DNA from: Hirudinaria manillensis
Lineage: Eukaryota; Annelida; Clitellata; Hirudinida; Hirudinidae
Direction: 5' to 3'
Assembly (NCBI GenBank): GCA_034509925.1
Contig: CM067529.1
Span: forward strand, 8,559,501 to 8,623,500
Length of the DNA: 64,000 bases
The stretch's first letter is position 1, and the number at the start of each line of letters is the position of its first letter. Below, in pieces: positions 35,043 through 47,317 of the stretch. A model generated the notes under the pieces. That model saw nothing but the letters and a program-made list of their open reading frames with translations. It was not told where the DNA came from and did not search any database. Made by a program: the position numbers and the translations under genes.

Positions 35043-36385
35043 TCACAGAAATACAGTAATCAATGATTACTAAAAAAAATTCGTTTGGACAAAATTTAAA
35101 GGTTAACTGTTTATAATTTAATCCCAAAATGAATTTGTAAGACGTGCGTTGTAACCTTTATTCACATCCAATTTTGTATATTTTGATGAATTCGTGAACA
35201 CTACTTACTCAATGCAAAAGATATTTGACGAAAGTGCTTAAAACCATAACTTACTTATTAATTTCGAATTTGGCTTTGATTCAATATTTGAGAAGTTATT
35301 CAAAAATTGTTTTCAGCCTTTTTCACGCAATATCTATATACATATATGTTAACATATTTGTGAAAGTTATCTTAAAACTTCCTTACAATATCATTATCAA
35401 CATCAACGCAAGCTCCAACCTAACAAATTTGCATTCGTAAGTCGAGTTTATGCAGACAATTTAAAATATAAATGCACGGTACGTGAGCACCGACCGAATC
35501 TTAAACACTGGTCCACAACGGTATGACTAATCAACGCCACTTGATAAAGGCTTGGACTTTATGGTAATCAAAAATAGTTTTCAAGTTTTTTCATTTAAAT
35601 TTTTTTTTTAAACGATCGCATAAAAGTATTATGTTAATAATTCTATCTACATTCTAACTATTCCAAGGACTGGGGATTGACGACACGGTTTTAAAAAGGG
35701 GAGGAGGAACGGTTAAGAGATAAAACATCGGACTTTAATTAAACTATTAAGTTTCTAAAAACTTGTTTTGTTAAAATAGTTTGAATTATTATATTGTACA
35801 TTGATTTTTGGCTCCATTCTCTGTTTTTTCGCTTCTTCCTGTAAGTAAAGATGGTCTGTTGTAGAAGAACTTTGAATTCGGTCTATTGGAGGTTTATTCC
35901 ATTTCAAACGGTAATGCATTGCTTGGGAATCGCAGTAAATAACCATAGACAGCAATTACTATTATTTATCGTTATTGCTAAACATTTTTCATTATTAACA
36001 AACAACTTTTTGGACAAAAACATAGTCCAGGAATTACAGAGCTTTTTGATGCATCCAGGGAAGCAGTTTTCCTGTAAAAGGAATTGAATACGCTCTGATC
36101 TTTATTTATAGTTAGTAATAATTTAGCGTCCTTTTCTTATTTGTTATTCGCACGTTTCATTGGACTGAACTATTTTTTTTGTGCAGTTTGAGATTTGCAC
36201 TGCCATTCCACGTGGCCGCAAGCGTTATAAAGAATGATTGTTGAAAAATAAGAATGGAAAAGAATGTTTTTGTGTTAGATGTAACAAAATAACTTAGTGT
36301 ACGAATAATGGCATGACCTTACTCATTTTTAGGCATAAAAACACCTTCGCACGTTGTTAAAATCTAATGAAATATTATTTTAGTA
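35043..36385. other. Intergenic, no feature recognised
   Basis: AT-rich. A 66-codon minus-strand reading at 35755-35955 (MVIYCDSQAMHYRLKWNKPP...) has protein-like composition but no family I know; it could be a lone exon. Nothing else is supported. Confidence 0.4.
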
Positions 36386-36389
36386 CCGT

Positions 36390-36940
36390 TCTGTCCTTTA
36401 ACATATTCAGCCTCACTTCATTTACAGGTTTTGTCAAAATGTCTGCAATCTGAAATTCTGAGGAGACCCTTTAAACTCAACATCAACTCAAACAAGCATC
36501 GCCTTCAGTGACTCTCTGACAAAAATGTCATGTCTTAATATGCTTGGTTCTTTTATGATATCCTGGATTCTCAGCTAGCTTAATTGCAGCTTCATTACTA
36601 ACATAAGTTTCTGATTTGCTAAAATATCCAGTAAAACTCTAACAACCTTTTCAACCAAGCACCAAGTCGCTTCACTTGCAGCAGCTATTTCTGATATGGC
36701 AACTGATGTTTGTCTTTGACTATGCCAACTGACAGCACCTCTAGAATAAATACGAACAACTAACAGTTTTAGCCAGTAATTTGAATAGGCCATTTATTTC
36801 TTCCCTTGATCCAGTTGGCTTAACACTGTTGTCTATTTTAAAACTCCACTGGCCGATGTTGTATGTAAAAACGCTATTTTTTCTTCTTTCATGAGCAGAA
36901 AGCATAAAAAATAAGTTTTTCTTGATTCTTGGAACCACAC
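36390..36940 (-). pseudogene. Copia RNase H relic, minus strand
   Basis: Minus-strand pieces read GAVSWHSQRQTSVAISE and ASEATWCLVEKVVRVLLDI (RNase H), then IADILTKPVNEVRLNML (about 36425-36375), the end of a Copia polyprotein. There are many stops. The sequence is not the same as the Copia family at 23.8 and 46.5 kb. Confidence 0.65.
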
Positions 36941-37455
36941 ATTACTTAGTTCAAGTAAAACAACTTTATCACAAACTTTAGCTTCAAGTGTTGCTATGCC
37001 TTTTCCAATGACATCAAGAACTCTTCCAGCGCAACATGGAGTTTCTGTGGTTCAGCAAATTCGTGATATCTCCTATAAATTCCTTTCTAAGAGATCAATG
37101 CTATTTAGCTCCATTGTTTACAAACCAAAAAGTCTGTAAAACCTGAATGCTTTCTTTTCCATGTTCTTACAAGTCGAACAAAACTTGATTTATGATTGAT
37201 GTACTTATACGTAGCTGATAAAATAATCGTTTCCTCCAGTAGGCCTTCGATAAATAATTATGCAAACTTATGAAAGCCCTCTTAAAGATCTGGCGAATAT
37301 ATTGGCACATTAATTTACATTTCATGTCAGAACGGGTAGTGAATTCGTTTCTAACTTTATAATAAGATTTCATACTAGTAAATACTAGTAAATTATATAG
37401 CCAAGTTTCATAACATAAAATATGCATTCTAATAGCACGTTAAAATACCTACCAG

Positions 37456-37978
37456 AAAATGTAAAACACAACGCTGGCGCCCCGGTTTAAGGCGCTCTAA
37501 AACCTTATTATAAATGCACCTTAAATTCTCAGATCTTCTCTTTCCATCGTTTGGCGCGCTTTCCTCTCGTCACAATTTGTGCTAAAATTATATTTACACA
37601 TTTCAATAGCCGCTTTAATGGGCTTTCAGAAAATTCACAAAAAATTACAGCGCCGCGGTGTAAGATTTTCTATAACCTTATTATATGATCTCAGATCTCT
37701 CTATCTTCGCTTTCAATCGTTCGTCGCGCTGTTGTCTCGCTACTCTGCTTTGTGCGAAAAATTGATTCTAATATTTCAATAGAGCTTTCAAAGACCTTTC
37801 AGAAGATCTATAACACAATTATACCGGACCGGTACAAGGCTCTCTGTAATCGTTTTAAAACTGTCTCCAACTGCTCACACCTTCTCTTTCCATCGTTTGA
37901 AGCGCTTTCTTCATGTCGCTCTGATTTGTGCCAAACTTTGATTCAAATATTTCAATAGAACATTGAAAGACTTTTCAG
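37456..37978. repeat. Three-unit diverged tandem repeat, period about 175 bp
   Basis: Units 37456-37629 (174), 37630-37802 (173) and 37803-37978 (176) each end in TTTCAG. They share CTCTCTTTCCATCGTTTG-like, TTTGTGC..AAA and ATTTCAATAG-like blocks in the same order. Identity between units looks moderate. G+C is higher than in the flanks. Confidence 0.85.
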
Positions 37979-39250
37979 AAATACCATGTGTTTGCTTTTG
38001 TATCTTCAATTTTATATGTTTTTGAAATTCCTCATGTAGCTGCATTACAGCTTGGATGACCAGTCCTCTTTCAGTGATATTTCATTTATAGAAAAATTGA
38101 CAGTGCAAAATAAAAATGACAAATGAACAAATTCATTTTTAAATAAAAACATTCATCAAAGCATTTTTTACGCAAATATAGGGTCGTGTCACCAATTTGC
38201 TCAAAAAACTCTCTTAATCGAACATAGAATTTAAGGGATTTTGATGAAGAATACTGCAACCGGGATCCGTTTAAAGTGGTACATTTAACTACGCAATCAG
38301 CCCTTGACTTCTTGGTAGAAAATCACCTCGATCATGTCGTTATTTAATAATACAATTGATGAATTTTAAAGTTAAATATCTTGTCCATTTATTACAATTA
38401 ATGATATAAAAATTAATTCCAACTAGTTTGCTCAAAGAAGTTAACGACGCACAAACAATTACTTTTCACCGCCGAAGACAAAAACTCGTCGGTCCTGAAC
38501 ATAGTCACAAAAATTTCGAAAAAACGAGCTTGATTAGACACAAAAAATTCCCTACAAATTGGGTAAGTTGAATTTACATTAAAATTTCATTGCTCTCCTA
38601 CAGATCCAGTGGTGCTTTTAGCCCCGCTCTCCCATATACACTCATATGTAAGAATAATGGTTGTTCATAAGATAAATTATTTTTAAATTCAACATAGATG
38701 AATTATCCTATTTACATAAATGTTGCAATAATATATCAAATTTATTAAAACTTTTGGTAAAATAATAATTATTAATAAGTATTGATCTCAATTAAGAACA
38801 TCACTTCTGTTATATTATACAGTTCCTTTTGTCATGAATATGTATTGTCTTCAAGACCGTGTCATCGAGATAGGCCTACTAGAGATAGGAAGTAATATAG
38901 CATCGATTTGGGAGTAAACAGTGCTGCTACCTGCTTTCGTTTAGTGTTTCGGCTGTTCTCGGATTTTTGAGGATTTGTGTGGTATGATTACTATCAACTG
39001 ATATAGACTCACTTTTGTAAACCGATTTGTTTTCATTAAAAATCCTGGCCAACGTCAGTAAACTAACAATTGGTTTACATTCCATTGCGTTTTTTAAGTT
39101 TACTTTTATTTATGTTTCATTACGATTGTTACCGTACTGCCTTTATTGGTTTGACAAATTTAGTTTATCATTATATCACGAAGAAGTAAGTGGCATTCAA
39201 TTGTGATTATATATGTATATTATATATATATCCTTTTAGCCAAATTAATG
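37979..39250. other. Upstream region of the GRB2-like gene
   Basis: No other gene seen. A 5' UTR exon near 38900-38980 (ending in TTGTGTG|GTATGA) spliced to the acceptor CCTTTTAG at about 39240 would be consistent with the downstream start; this is inference. Confidence 0.35.
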
Positions 39251-41590
39251 ATGGAAGCTATAGCACAATATGATTATAAATCAAGAGGTTCTGGGGAATT
39301 ATCATTCAGTACTGGAGATGTCTTGAAGGTTTGTTTCAGTTTTTGCTTTAGAATGGTGTTATTGGTGACCTTGTTACTAAATTATTTTGAATTATTACAC
39401 CTGAAAATAACTTTCTTTGCATTATTAATCATTTCTCATTTGACTTTTGACACTCTTGCCACAGTGTTATCCATAAATGTCTCATTTGGATGGCATTAAT
39501 AAGAATTAGCAGTGGCATCAATAGTATGGATTTTCAATGCAATGTTTCTTTAATAAAGCTCAAATGGATCAGCTCTGTATTAAGCTCTGTCACAACCTAT
39601 ACTCACCTATAAGTTTGAAGGTGACCCATTAATATAGCCCACATACAAAATGGCTGCAGACAAATTAGTCCTGACAAAATTGCAATATAAAAATACTGGC
39701 GTTGTGGCTTAGGAGTGGATATATCTGGTCTAAAAGCATGGGTTTGTTAACCTCTGGGACATTGAAATTGTGTTAATCCATGTTTGTCATTGTTATTTGT
39801 AAAGAAGCCTCTTACCTTTAGTTTTTGGAAGATATTTCCAAAAGATTTGTCAACTAAATATTATATACCACATTATCTCATTACATATGGTAGTGAAAGT
39901 TTCACAGAAAGTCGTCCCAGGGAAATTGATCCATTTCTAGATTACTGGGTTGGCAGCCATATTGGAAGACAGATATAAATGCAAAGCATGGCTTGCTATC
40001 TCACTATGTCATTAGAACAGGTTTGCCTAGAACTGGTTATTCAGTGGAAGTGTGGCATCATAGTTTCTAGCAGACAATAGATCGTCATCATCCATTACTT
40101 TGAATATGTTTCAAACATTGGTCACTTTAGAAAAAGAATAGGATAGAGAGGTGATTGACATCATGCATTTTCAGGCAGGCCACAAGCAAATTGAAGCAAC
40201 AGGATTGGTATCAACATACTATTATTCCAACTTAGGCCAACATAGGAACTCTCCTTACTTACATGGGATCATGCACAATCTCTAAATTTAAATTTCTTGA
40301 TGTTTGTTTCAGTTTTGATTTAATCAAATCATTTATTTAATAACTTTAGTAAACATTATTTTGTCCTGAATTTTTAGCCATTAAGAATTTGATTGTATTT
40401 GATAGCAATTAGGCAACAAAGTATTGGGAGGTGATGAGGCATGCTATGAGATTAAAAGTCACAAATGTGTGAAAAGTGTCCAGATTAGATTTTACCATAA
40501 GAATATCCATACTTTGCATATGATTTGTTCTATACAACTCTTCTAAAACATTTAGTGATTGCTTAGCATTTCTTCAGTTCCCTAAATGCATGATATAGAT
40601 GAACTTGTTCACTTCACTTATTTCTACTTTAGATTCTCAGTGAGGGAGATGGGGATTGGTATTATGCAGAATTGAGAGGAGCATTAGGACTTGTTCCAGC
40701 CAATTATTTGATGTTTGAACATCCATCGTTAGTTCTACTTTATTCATGAGGGCATGAATTCAGATTTTTAATGTGGCTTTAGTTACTTTTGAAAGATTGT
40801 TGGGTTTTTTTATTGCTTGATTACATTTGATTTCATGGCTATAAAATGATACAGTTGGTATAAAGATGCAACAAAGGACCAAATTTGTGAAATTCTGAGA
40901 TCTGATAACTCAACAAATTTTTATGTTAGACCAAGCCAATCAACATCTAATGAAATGTCATTATCAGTTAGGTCAGTACATGTTTGTTTTTCAACTACCT
41001 TATTTATTTTTGACCATCATTTTTTAACCAGGATCAGAGACATACAACATTTTCGAATCTTAAGATCTGCCAAGAGCTTGTATTACCTTTGGAATGACTC
41101 TTCTAAGTTTGAAAGTATAAATAAATTAGTTCAATACTATGAAACCCATTCAGTTTGCAGCAATGAAGAAGTGACTTTGAGAAGCCAATCTGTGAGCTTG
41201 AATTGTGCTGGAATTGATTGATATTGTTGAAGTGCATTCTGTTGGATTCTTGATGTGCTAGCCTGAGTACCCAAATAGGGAATCATGAATACTTAACCAA
41301 TCAAGAAATGTTCTTTAAAACAAACTTTAAAAAAATTGATTTTGTACAAATATTGTTCATATTTTTCATGTTTGCATGAAATTTTATTTGAACAGAATGA
41401 AGTAGGAAAGAAAAGAGTTATTGCTGAATATGATTTTAAATCAAGAAGTGCTGAAGAGTTGTCTATATACCAAGGGGATGTCATAACATTCATTGAAGAA
41501 ATTGATAAAGATTGGAGCAAAGGGTCTATAACAAGGAATGGAATAACAATACAGGGTCTTTATCCTAATAGCTATGTCAGGGATGCATAG
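39251..41590 (+). CDS. GRB2: SH3-SH2-SH3 adaptor, GRB2/drk/sem-5 type, 5 coding exons
   Basis: GRB2 couples phosphotyrosine receptors to SOS and Ras: SH2 binds pTyr-x-Asn and the SH3 domains bind proline-rich motifs. Exons: 39251-39328, 40633-40727, 40855-40971, 41032-41191, 41396-41590, totalling 645 nt or 214 residues plus stop (family 211-217). The N-terminal SH3 starts MEAIAQYDYKSRGSGELSF and continues DWYYAELRGALGLVPANYL. The SH2 domain has WYKDATKDQI, FYVRPSQS with the pTyr-binding Arg, and HFRILRSA. The C-terminal SH3 is VIAEYDFKSRSAEELS ... LYPNSYV. Length and domain order are exact, but sequence is more divergent than usual for GRB2, particularly in SH2, so a fast-evolving paralogue is possible. 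ATG 39248 lies one codon upstream; 39251 matches the family start. Confidence 0.9.
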
Positions 41591-42571
41591 TTTATCTGCA
41601 TAATTACTTGTTTTGTTGCTAAATACATTGATCTTCACCTTTTGAATTGTTGAGATTTTTAACCAAGTTAGATCAGTTTTGATTTCAATTACTCCTGAAC
41701 TTTTTTATTTTTAACTGTTTTCTATTTTTTTTTTAATTTTTAGCTATTTTCTATTTTTACCATGAAGATGTTTCCAAGATTGTTTTTGTTTTTTAATCTT
41801 GGGACAAATTGCTGCTTCCAATTTTGAAGAAAATGTTCGCCTGAGAGCTTGCAGACCTTATTGTCATCAAGAACGGAGGCAGATGCAAAGTGATAGTGGT
41901 GACTGAGATTGATAGGAATGGTTCCTCAGGGGCATGTAAGGAATGCCATGGTTTATGGGTGCATTAACTGAGAATAAAGGCGAGTAACTGTCATGTCTAG
42001 ATTGATTTGATTTACAATTATGTTCGAGCAACTTGCAGGTGACCGTGTGCGCCTGATCACTGATTTAACTTCTTTTACGTTAACTACGTCGATCCGCAAC
42101 ACCAGCGAATTCGATTATTTGGATTTGCTTGACCGGAACGACATAAAAGTAGCACAAAGTATACCTTTTCGGAATGGACGACGACGAAGTTGGCAAACTT
42201 TTTAAACGCCTAGATCTCAGGAACCGAAAGGGCTGGACTCAAAATTCTTTTTTTATCTGGTAGATAATGATCATAAAAATGATTGGGTATGATAAACACA
42301 GAAATGTGGATATAATGAAAAATGTATATCTTTAACCGGAAATTAGTACAAGTTGCCGATGCTCAAAGCCGGTTTGCCGAAAAACGGAACGTTGTGCCCA
42401 CATTCGAAAAACGAATTTAGAATCTGCATTGAATTAGATTTCTAAAAAAAATCCTTCCGATATTTCGCTATCGGTCATAGTATTAGTAAAACCTGTCTTT
42501 AGGGACAGGTGTACATTGCACGAAAAAAGATGTCCCTACGGGAGGTAATCCCTTTTTTCAGGTGTCTACGT
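41591..42571. other. Downstream of the GRB2-like gene, no gene seen
   Basis: Contains T-rich sequence (41690-41760) and an AATAAA at about 41973. 42030-42200 is richer in G+C with a short open reading of unknown origin. 42490-42540 can pair imperfectly around GGGACAGG / TGTCCC. Confidence 0.4.
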
Positions 42572-43159
42572 CAGTGCGCGTCATAAAGATAGGACAGGTA
42601 CTAGAATCACAAGATTTCTATCTCTATCTTTAAAATTACCGGTAAACTTCGGTCAAAATGCTGATTTTAGCGATCATGAGAGAGTAATTAATTAGTATTC
42701 AATAAAAGTTAAGACTAAAATTTGAATATTGATGAGAATCCACCAAGAAACATTTTTGATATTGTTTCTCGGAGTTTCCGCAACGTGGGGTCTCTTCCGT
42801 TGAGGAAATAAAATTTTATTATAGGTTTCACAAAAGTTTATTAACATAATAAGACTCCTTATATATTACTTGATGACCCTAACATGTTTATAGAATAAAA
42901 TGTCGATAGGTAATTTTATTATTGATGGGTTTAGGGAAGCAACTTAATGAAAGAGGACAAATTCTTGCCTTTAAATTTCAATTCAATTTCAATTCCTCCA
43001 ATATTTTAAGTGCCTTTTTTATCCAAGTCCTAGGATGTCAAGGCACTGACGACGCACATTAGGATAGACCGAGCACAACATAATGAAATAATGAGAACAA
43101 AAGACAATTTTAAAAAAATGCAAACTAAAATATTTAAGAATAACATTGAATAAACAAGT

Positions 43160-44157
43160 GAGTCTTTAAATTGGTATGAAAAAGCTCAGGTGTGGCAGCT
43201 TTTTGAATGTGAAGACTTGAATTTGACAATTTCTGAAATTTCCAGGAGGATGAATCGCTCTAGAAATGTTATTAGTCGTTTTTTAAGTGATCCTCAAAGT
43301 TATGAAACAATTTGTTCCCCTGGAAGACCAAAAAAAAAACTGGATGAAGAGAACGTCAGAGAAGAGTCATCCTTCGCGAAGCTTCCAAGGGGCTCAGTTC
43401 AACAAAGGACCTAAAAATAGCTTAAACCTAAATGTCAGTAAATCGACAATATTGAGATGTCTCCGTGGAAGTGGTTTTCTAACGTAAAGTTAAGCGTCAG
43501 CACAAGCCGCTTCTGACGGAGGCCCACAAGAAGTTCCGACTGAACTGGGCAAAGGAGATGCTGGATTTGGACACCAACTAGAAGTCCGTTATTTTTTCAG
43601 ATGAAAAAAATTTAACTTGGATGGTCCAGATGGATTCAAATTTCATTGGCATGATGTCAGAAAATGCAAAAACTCATTTTTTTTTAAATTTTGGAGGTGG
43701 CTCAGTGATGGTCTGGGCTGCCATTTCCTCTCGAGGTTCTTCAGAACTTGTGTTCTTAGAGGAGAAGCAGAACTCTGTCAAATATGTTGAAACTCTGGAT
43801 CATCATTTGTTCACATTATGTGACAAATTTGGAAATGAAAGGGTCATCTTCCAGCATGACAATGCCCCTCTACATACGGCAAAAGCAACCAAACTTTTTT
43901 TTCCAGGAAAGGAATTTGGAGGTTCTCAAGTGGCCATCTCGCTCCCCAGACTTGAACCCTATCAAAAACGTGTGGGGATTGCTTGCCAGGAAAATATATT
44001 GTAATGGCAAACAATATTCCAGCGTTCAAGAGCTGAAAGACTCTTTGGAAAAGGCCTGGAAAGAGCTGGACGAAGACAGCCTAAAACCTTTCTTGGATTC
44101 ATTGAAAAACAGAATTAAAGAAGTAATTATGAAGAAAGAAGACAAAACTCATTATTG
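43160..44157 (+). pseudogene. Tc1 transposase of the outer element, broken
   Basis: The N-terminal HTH (VWQLFECEDLNLTISEISRR) and second HTH up to the GRPKKKLDEE linker are present. Frame changes occur near 43340 and 43930, with stops near 43484 and 43578. The catalytic regions are visible as VIFSDEK, QHDNAPLHTAKAT and SPDLNPIKNVWGLLARKIY; the Glu of the usual PIENVWG is Lys here (PIKNVWG), which would remove a catalytic acid if this is the DD34E Glu. It ends KKEDKTHY, stop. Confidence 0.88.
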
Positions 44158-44337
44158 ACTTTCATATAAATCATAATTTAAAAGTTTAAATACAATAAAT
44201 TTGAAAATTTATGTTCCACAGTGTTCTTCGTTGATGTGTGCAATTTCGGAGATTTCCAGTGTTTTGTTAAATTCTCACAAAATATTTATTTTTGCACAAT
44301 AAATTTGATAAATCTGTAAATGTAACGTGTTTTACTA

Positions 44338-45929
44338 CAGTGCGTGTCATAAGGTTGGGACAGGGGCTAAAGTTTTACATTTTGTCTAGTTTTCTGAAAA
44401 TCCGTAGCGTGTAATTGCCCAAAGTTTCAATTATTTCATGCCTCTATTCTCACTTAATAAAATTTCAATATGTTTGTGAAGCATAATTTGCATACTTGGA
44501 AAAATCCCTTTGATGTTGTTTGGAGGCGTTTCAAAGATTAAGGATGGTGTCTCTTCCTGTGCAGGAAATAGCATTTTATTACATGGACCACTACTAGTGG
44601 ATATTATAATAAGGTTACATATATAAAGGGTAATGTTAAATAATTATTTGATTAAATAAAAAAATGCTAGTTAAGCTTATTATAATTGGATTCTTGCTGA
44701 AATGGAGAAAGGACAAATTAAGGTATTAAATGAGCTAAATAAAGTCATTTTCTGAAATTTCAAAAGTGTTTAAATGTTCCAGAAATGTTGTCAGATGATT
44801 TTTAAAGGATCCAGATAGTTATAGAACCACCTAAGTATAAGGAAGACCTCGAACACTGGATCATCGTCAGAAGAGAATTCTTGTTCGTGAAGCTTGCAAG
44901 GGAGAATTTTCTTCAACGGGGCTTAAAAAAAAGTTGAAATTGAATTTAACCAAGTCTCCAATATGTAGATACCTTCGGAGAAGCCGATTTTTAAAGTATA
45001 GAAAGCGCCAGGAGAAGACATTCTTGACAAAACATCATAAAAGGATTTGATTGAATTGGCTCGAAGAGATGATGAGTTTGAATGTGATTTGGAGCATTGC
45101 AATTTTTCAGATGAGAAACATTTTAAGTTTGACAGTCCATATGGGTCCACATGTTATTGGCATAATGTCAGAAGTCCCTAAAATCACTCTTGAAAAGAAA
45201 TTTTGGAGGTGATTGTTGGGCCGCCATTTCTTCTCTTGGTTCATCAGATGTGGTGGTCTTAAAGGGGAAACAAAATTGCTCAGAATGTGTTTAAATTATA
45301 AAAAAAATACCTCCTATGCCTATACATTAGATTTAAAATGGATAAGGTTATCGTTTAACAAAATAATGGCTCCATCCACATCACAATACCAAAAAAGGTT
45401 ATTTTCCAGAAGAAGAATCTATGTCTTAAAGTGGTCTGATTCGACTTCCGGCCCAAATTCCTACTGAAAATGTGTTGGGATTGCTCAATAATCAAGTATA
45501 TTCTAATGTTAGGCAAAAACCTAGCACTTTGAATTGCAAAAAATGTCTGAGCGAGGAGATGATAAAGTTGGACAATAAGAGGCTGAAACTCTTGTTGAAA
45601 TCAATGAAAGATCGAGTTCAGGAAGTATTTCAAAAAAAGAATGACAAAACACATTGTCAGCTTTATTTATTTTAGATTTTAAACGTTTGTTTTAACCGGA
45701 AACATAAAGATTTTTGCTTTCATATTAGGTTCACCGACTTTCACTTTTTATCATATTTCCAGTTTTTTGCTTAAATTAGAAAATATCGTTGCCCAAAATC
45801 ACTGAAATTAATATCTCCCAGTAGCTAATGAACATCTACGTATCATATGAATAAATGGTTTATATATGACTTTTATAAACAAAATTATGGCTAAAAAACG
45901 TGGGTGTCCCAACCTTATGACACGCACTG
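44338..45929 (+). mobile_element. Inner Tc1-type transposon nested in the outer one
   Basis: 1592 bp between TA dinucleotides (44336-44337, 45930-45931). The inverted ends match over about 25 bp, starting CAGTGCGTGTCATAAGGTTG and continuing GGACA. They are close to, but distinct from, the outer ends, so the two are sister subfamilies. The 5' noncoding part resembles the intronic MITE at 15911. Confidence 0.92.
44700..45675 (+). pseudogene. Tc1 transposase of the inner element, heavily broken
   Basis: Pieces are spread over all frames: NFSDEKHFKFDSPYGS (first catalytic Asp region), LKWSDSTSGPNSY, LLNNQVYSNVRQKPS, and a C-terminal LKSMKDRVQEVFQKKNDKTH. The final segment parallels the outer element's C-terminus. 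Many stops; not functional. Confidence 0.85.
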
Positions 45930-46006
45930 TATATCATATAAAAAATGGTTTACTTGGAACGATATCATCAAAATATACACCAGTCCTATCTTTATGACGC
46001 GCACTG

Positions 46007-46481
46007 TATGTTAAACTATAGGGAACTATAGGGAAAACCCCAAAAAATCATTACAATGAAGTGAAAATAAACATGAAAAATATATTAGGAAATTGCATTT
46101 TACTAAAAAAGTTGAAGCTTGTTTCGCCTTCTCTAAATCTTTCAATTTTGGCATCCAGATCTTGGCCTGATTTCTGCAGTTTATAATGCCTCATCCTCCA
46201 CTTCGATCTCCAAAATGTCATCATCAACTTGTTATCCAAAACCACAATTTCCACTTTGAAAATTGTTGACAGTTTCAATAAGCCACAAAATGTGTTTATC
46301 CAATTCAAGGCGTCAAACTAATGTTTCACAAGTGTTTGAAGCCTTAGAAAACTTGTTCATCTTTAAAATGATATTTTTAAGAAATTGCTTTTTATAATGC
46401 TATTTCAATGCCTATATGACCCCTGCATCTAATGGCCACAGTTGAGATGTGGTGTTTGGTTGGAAAAATGCTAGCTTCAAG
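46007..46481. other. Between Tc1 and Copia copy 2, nothing recognised
   Basis: A minus-strand reading at 46051-46308 matches no family I know. No repeat structure seen. Confidence 0.35.
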
Positions 46482-47164
46482 TTGAAATTGAGAATGGGCC
46501 GCATCAAGAAGCAATTGGAAGTCTTTTATATGCTGTACAAGCCACCAGACCAGCTACAGGGTATGCCGTGGATCTGTTGAGCAGATTCAATCATCGTCAT
46601 TGAAAAACCCATTGGATAGCTGTGAAAAGAATTATGAGATACCTTTCTCAAACTGCACAGATGAAACTGATTTACAAGAGATCAGATGACTTCAAACTTG
46701 TTGGTTACTGTGATTCTGACTGGGCTGGTGATAAGCAAGACTACAAGTCAACAACTGGCTACACATTTAAAATCTCAGGAGCGGCAGTGAGTTGGAACTC
46801 AAAGAAGAAGCCAACCGTTGCCAAATCTACAACTGAGGCAGAATACATGGCTCTCAGTGTTGCAGCAGCAGAAGCAATTTGGCTGAAAGGGCTGTTACTT
46901 GAACTCGTTCCTGGTACTCCAAACGCAGTTAAAATTTACTGTGACAACAAGGGAGCAGTAGACCTTAGTAAGAATCCTGGTTTTCGACCGAAAACAAAGC
47001 ACATAGGAATTCAACATCACTTCATCAGAGAGCGTGTTGCGTCAGGTGATATCCAAGTTGAAAGAGTAGCCACAGATGATATGATTGCTGACATACTCAC
47101 AAAGGGCCTAGCAAAGGATGCAAACACCAAGTGCAGAACATTAATGGGTGTCACTGAAAACTGA
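46482..47164 (+). pseudogene. Copia RNase H, copy 2
   Basis: The RNase H reading 46622-47164 is open for 180 codons, with YCDSDWAGDKQ, STTEAEYMAL and KTKHIGIQHHF. A TGA at about 46603 separates it from the upstream AIGSLLYAVQATRP segment; copy 1 has a stop at the same codon. The copy has LELVPG where copy 1 has a two-codon deletion. Confidence 0.85.
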
Positions 47165-47182
47165 TATCGTATAAAGTGGGGA

Positions 47183-47317
47183 TGTTAAAATCGTAAATTC
47201 TCATTGTTATACTTTATCTTTGGTTTTCGCTATTGTTCGCGTTGTTTCCTTTGTTTAGAGCGATGTATTGATTAGTTGCTGAATAAATTTAGTTTCTTTG
47301 GACTAACGAGTCACCAA
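47183..47317 (+). repeat. 3' LTR of Copia copy 2
   Basis: Near-identical to 28445-28581 apart from a few substitutions (for example AAAATCG for AAAATTG) and a changed end (CACCAAT rather than TTCCAACA). Confidence 0.85.

Larger units (their letters stand above)
42572..46006 (+). mobile_element. Outer Tc1-type transposon, split by a second Tc1 element
   Basis: The inverted ends share CAGTGCGCGTCATAAAGATA (42572 and the reverse complement ending 46006), continuing in GGAC. The right end is followed by TA. The transposase (43160-44157) is broken. The inner element 44338-45929 sits in its 3' part. Without the insert the element would be about 1.84 kb, a normal Tc1 size. Confidence 0.92.
46482..47317 (+). 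mobile_element. Copia copy 2, 3' fragment only
   Basis: Begins abruptly within the RT-RNase H linker at the position equivalent to 27751 in copy 1. It carries a complete RNase H and the 3' LTR (47183-47317). The two copies are nearly identical in sequence. There is no 5' part, so it is a truncated or recombined insertion. Confidence 0.92.

Noticed and set aside
37579-37958. Two overlapping 67-68-codon readings with similar sequence
   Set aside because: They are successive units of the 175-bp tandem repeat read in two frames, not genes.
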